Below, one piece after another: positions 62,280 through 64,000 of a stretch of DNA of 64,000 nucleotides. Origin of the DNA: Phocaeicola dorei (lineage in GTDB: Bacteria > Bacteroidota > Bacteroidia > Bacteroidales > Bacteroidaceae); contig NZ_CP046176.1 in the NCBI RefSeq assembly GCF_013009555.1, positions 1,767,501 to 1,831,500 of the forward strand, read 5' to 3'. The first letter of the stretch is position 1, and each line of letters starts with the position of its first letter. The translations under genes were made by a program, and so were the position numbers. The notes under the pieces are model-generated. The model saw only the letters and a list, made by a program, of their open reading frames with translations. It was not told the DNA's origin and searched no databases.

Positions 62280-64000
62280 TTACTTTTTGTTTACATTTTC
62301 TGCGCCGTATCCATAGCCGTAACCGTATTTTTTACCATATCCGTAATACTTGCCATACTTGCCGTATCCATAGTAATATCCGTACTTTTTTTTCTTCATG
62401 TCCAGTCCGTTGATAATGGTACATAGGTTGGGCAGTTTTTTCTGTTCGCCCAGTTCGTTGATTAAAGTATAATCTGCCTTGTGGGTGTAGTCTGCCCGGC
62501 ACACATAGATGCTGGCATTGGCTACTCGCGAAATCAGTTGGGTGTCGGTCACCATGCCGATGGGGGCGGTATCCAGAATGATATAGTCAAAATGCTTTTT
62601 CAGTATGTCGATAGCCTGAGGCAAAGATTCACATGCCACCAATTCGGTCGGGTTGGGAGGGATAGGACCTCCGGGCAGAATGGACAAGTTAGGATTGATG
62701 TTTGAAACTTGTACCAGCGACATCAGGTCGGTATGTTCCGGATTAGCGAGGAACTGGCTGATGCCTTGTTCCTTGCGTGACAATTGGAAAGCTTTGTTCA
62801 GACCCGGCTTGCGGATGTCAAGCCCCACAATCACGATTTTCTTTCCTAATAAAGCCAGGCTGACAGCCAGATTGGAAGCGATAAAGGTTTTGCCTTCTCC
62901 TGTAGTGGTGGAGGTAACCAATATAACTTTCTCGTTACTCTTCATCATATAAAGTACATTGGTGCGTACATTACGGAAAGTTTCGGCCATCAGGTCGTTT
63001 TGGTTTTCGTGTACTACAATGGCTCCCTCCGAAGATTTATTTTCAGAGAAAGGTACGTCACCGACTATAGGAAGGGATGTGATTTTTTCCACATCGGCAC
63101 GTCCTTCTATCTTGTATTTAAAAAGCTCGATGATATAGATCACGGCAACCGGCAGAGCGACGCCTAGAATCAGTGCTACCAGATAAATCATCTTTCCTTT
63201 GGGAGATACGGGGATGGCATCTGCCAGCGCTTCGTCTACTATGCGGGCATTGTTGGCGGTAGATGCCAGAGTGATGGCATTTTCTTCACGCTTTTGCAGC
63301 AGCATCAGGTAAAGTCCTGCTTTGATTTCCTGTTGGCGCGAGATGCTGACTAGCTGGCGTTCCTGTCCCGGAGCATTGGTGATGCGTCCGGCATATTTGC
63401 CTGCCTGGCGTTCCAGATCCGCCTGGGTGATGGCCAAGCCTCTTTGCACGCTGTTGATGGTGGTCAGCACATTGCTGCGCATGGCGCGGATGCTGGCATC
63501 CAGATTGACTACCACCGGGTTGTTTTCCTGAGAGGAGCGGAGCAGGCGCTTGCGTTCCAGCAGCATCTCATTGTAGCGGTTGATCAGTTCGGTCAGTCCG
63601 GTATCTGTCAGGCCTACATTGACAGGAAGTACTTCGTAGGCATGATCCGGATTGTTGGCATAGCTGGCCAGGAATTGTACCAGCCGGAGCTGGGTGCTGT
63701 TTTCAGCACGTTTTTTTTCGTATTCCGAGTTTTCACTCAATGCCAGTTGGGCGTCGCTTTTCAAGTCGGTCAGCCCGGCATCGCGCTTGAAGGTTTCCAG
63801 TTCTTGTTCCGTAGTTCCCAATTCACCGTTGATGATATTAATACGTTCATCAATAAATTCTGCGGTCTTGGTGGCCACTTCGTTTTTATCGTCGTTGGCA
63901 TCCCGGTTGTAGATTTCCACCAGTTTGTTGATAAAATCCATACCACGTTGCGTATGCGTGCTCTTTACAGAGATCTGTGCGATAGTGGTGGATTTGGAAG
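62280..64000 (-). CDS. wzc: Wzc/CpsCD-like polysaccharide co-polymerase and tyrosine autokinase (5' partial)
   Basis: The reading frame stays open to the window edge (the residues TTIAQISVKSTHTQRG precede the first visible Met), so only the C-terminal 573 or so residues are seen. A long coiled-coil periplasmic part is followed by a membrane helix (MIYLVALILGVALPVAVIYI, about 270 of the visible part). The BY-kinase domain has Walker A STTTGEGKTFIASNLAVS, Walker A' VIVGLDIRKPG and Walker B FDYIILDTAPIG. The tail is a Tyr/Gly repeat (YGYYYGYGKYGKYYGYGKKY and further) serving as the tyrosine phosphorylation cluster. It controls chain length and export together with Wza. Confidence 0.9.
   Translation of the reverse strand, partial: SKSTTIAQISVKSTHTQRGMDFINKLVEIYNRDANDDKNEVATKTAEFIDERINIINGELGTTEQELETFKRDAGLTDLKSDAQLALSENSEYEKKRAENSTQLRLVQFLASYANNPDHAYEVLPVNVGLTDTGLTELINRYNEMLLERKRLLRSSQENNPVVVNLDASIRAMRSNVLTTINSVQRGLAITQADLERQAGKYAGRITNAPGQERQLVSISRQQEIKAGLYLMLLQKREENAITLASTANNARIVDEALADAIPVSPKGKMIYLVALILGVALPVAVIYIIELFKYKIEGRADVEKITSLPIVGDVPFSENKSSEGAIVVHENQNDLMAETFRNVRTNVLYMMKSNEKVILVTSTTTGEGKTFIASNLAVSLALLGKKIVIVGLDIRKPGLNKAFQLSRKEQGISQFLANPEHTDLMSLVQVSNINPNLSILPGGPIPPNPTELVACESLPQAIDILKKHFDYIILDTAPIGMVTDTQLISRVANASIYVCRADYTHKADYTLINELGEQKKLPNLCTIINGLDMKKKKYGYYYGYGKYGKYYGYGKKYGYGYGYGAENVNKK

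Overview
This window looks like the chromosome of a gut Bacteroidales species, most likely Phocaeicola/Bacteroides (P. vulgatus/dorei-like). The basis is the recurrent promoter type TTTG-N19-TAnnTTTG, the scarcity of Shine-Dalgarno sites, a UpxY-type capsule antiterminator, a pectin polysaccharide-utilisation cluster, DUF4248/HU/amidase neighbours of capsule loci, and typical Bacteroides families (DUF6048, DUF6452, DUF4199, DUF4847, smalltalk). The genus assignment is inference; no rRNA is present.

Layout. 1-22.9 kb is mostly core genome. It holds a TPR/HTH sensor-regulator (5' end cut), a pirin, and a 1.3-kb gene-free stretch filled with degenerate 21-22-bp tandem units. tRNA-Tyr and tRNA-Gly share a promoter and terminator. 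Then come ribH, a TPR membrane protein, recF-DUF721, and the operon dcp / DUF4847 lipoprotein / dCMP deaminase / C-terminal protease / 5-formyl-THF cyclo-ligase. A Crp-family regulator, MarC, ApbE, MntP, and a small envelope operon (DUF4199, GT2, DUF6452, DUF6048) follow. An SRP RNA plus tRNA-Thr unit, a RecQ-like helicase, a frameshifted PD-(D/E)XK remnant and enolase close this part.

23.0-38.7 kb is a run of seven + strand secreted glycoside hydrolases: GH95, GH105, GH140, a GH78-sialidase-fold fusion, GH127, GH141-like and GH78. The set matches the linkages of rhamnogalacturonan II (RG-II). No SusC/SusD pair or regulator is visible in the window, so import and control must be encoded elsewhere.

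38.9-57.5 kb is a surface-polysaccharide operon read on the - strand from a promoter at about 57.6 kb. UpxY comes first, behind a leader with a hairpin and an ops-like element. It is followed by a strongly AT-rich cassette (Wzx, Wzy, GT4 enzymes, pyruvyl transferase/FrhB pair, acetyltransferase, PssD/PssE). A less AT-rich distal part holds a GT2, a YjbH/GfcD-like porin split into two genes, a lipoprotein, and GDP-fucose synthesis genes gmd-fcl-manC. A Wzc-like tyrosine kinase at 62.3-64.0 kb (5' end cut) probably belongs to the same capsule region.

57.7-62.2 kb, wedged between Wzc and UpxY and mostly on the other strand, is a phage-like module: small lysine-rich ORF, VirE-N/DUF3987 primase-like protein, DUF4248, HU-like protein, smalltalk micro-protein and an amidase. 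Its promoters carry operator-like inverted repeats and one attenuator-like hairpin. This module, the ops-like UpxY leader, the dispersed 21-bp arrays and the GH78-sialidase fusion are the points most worth following up.
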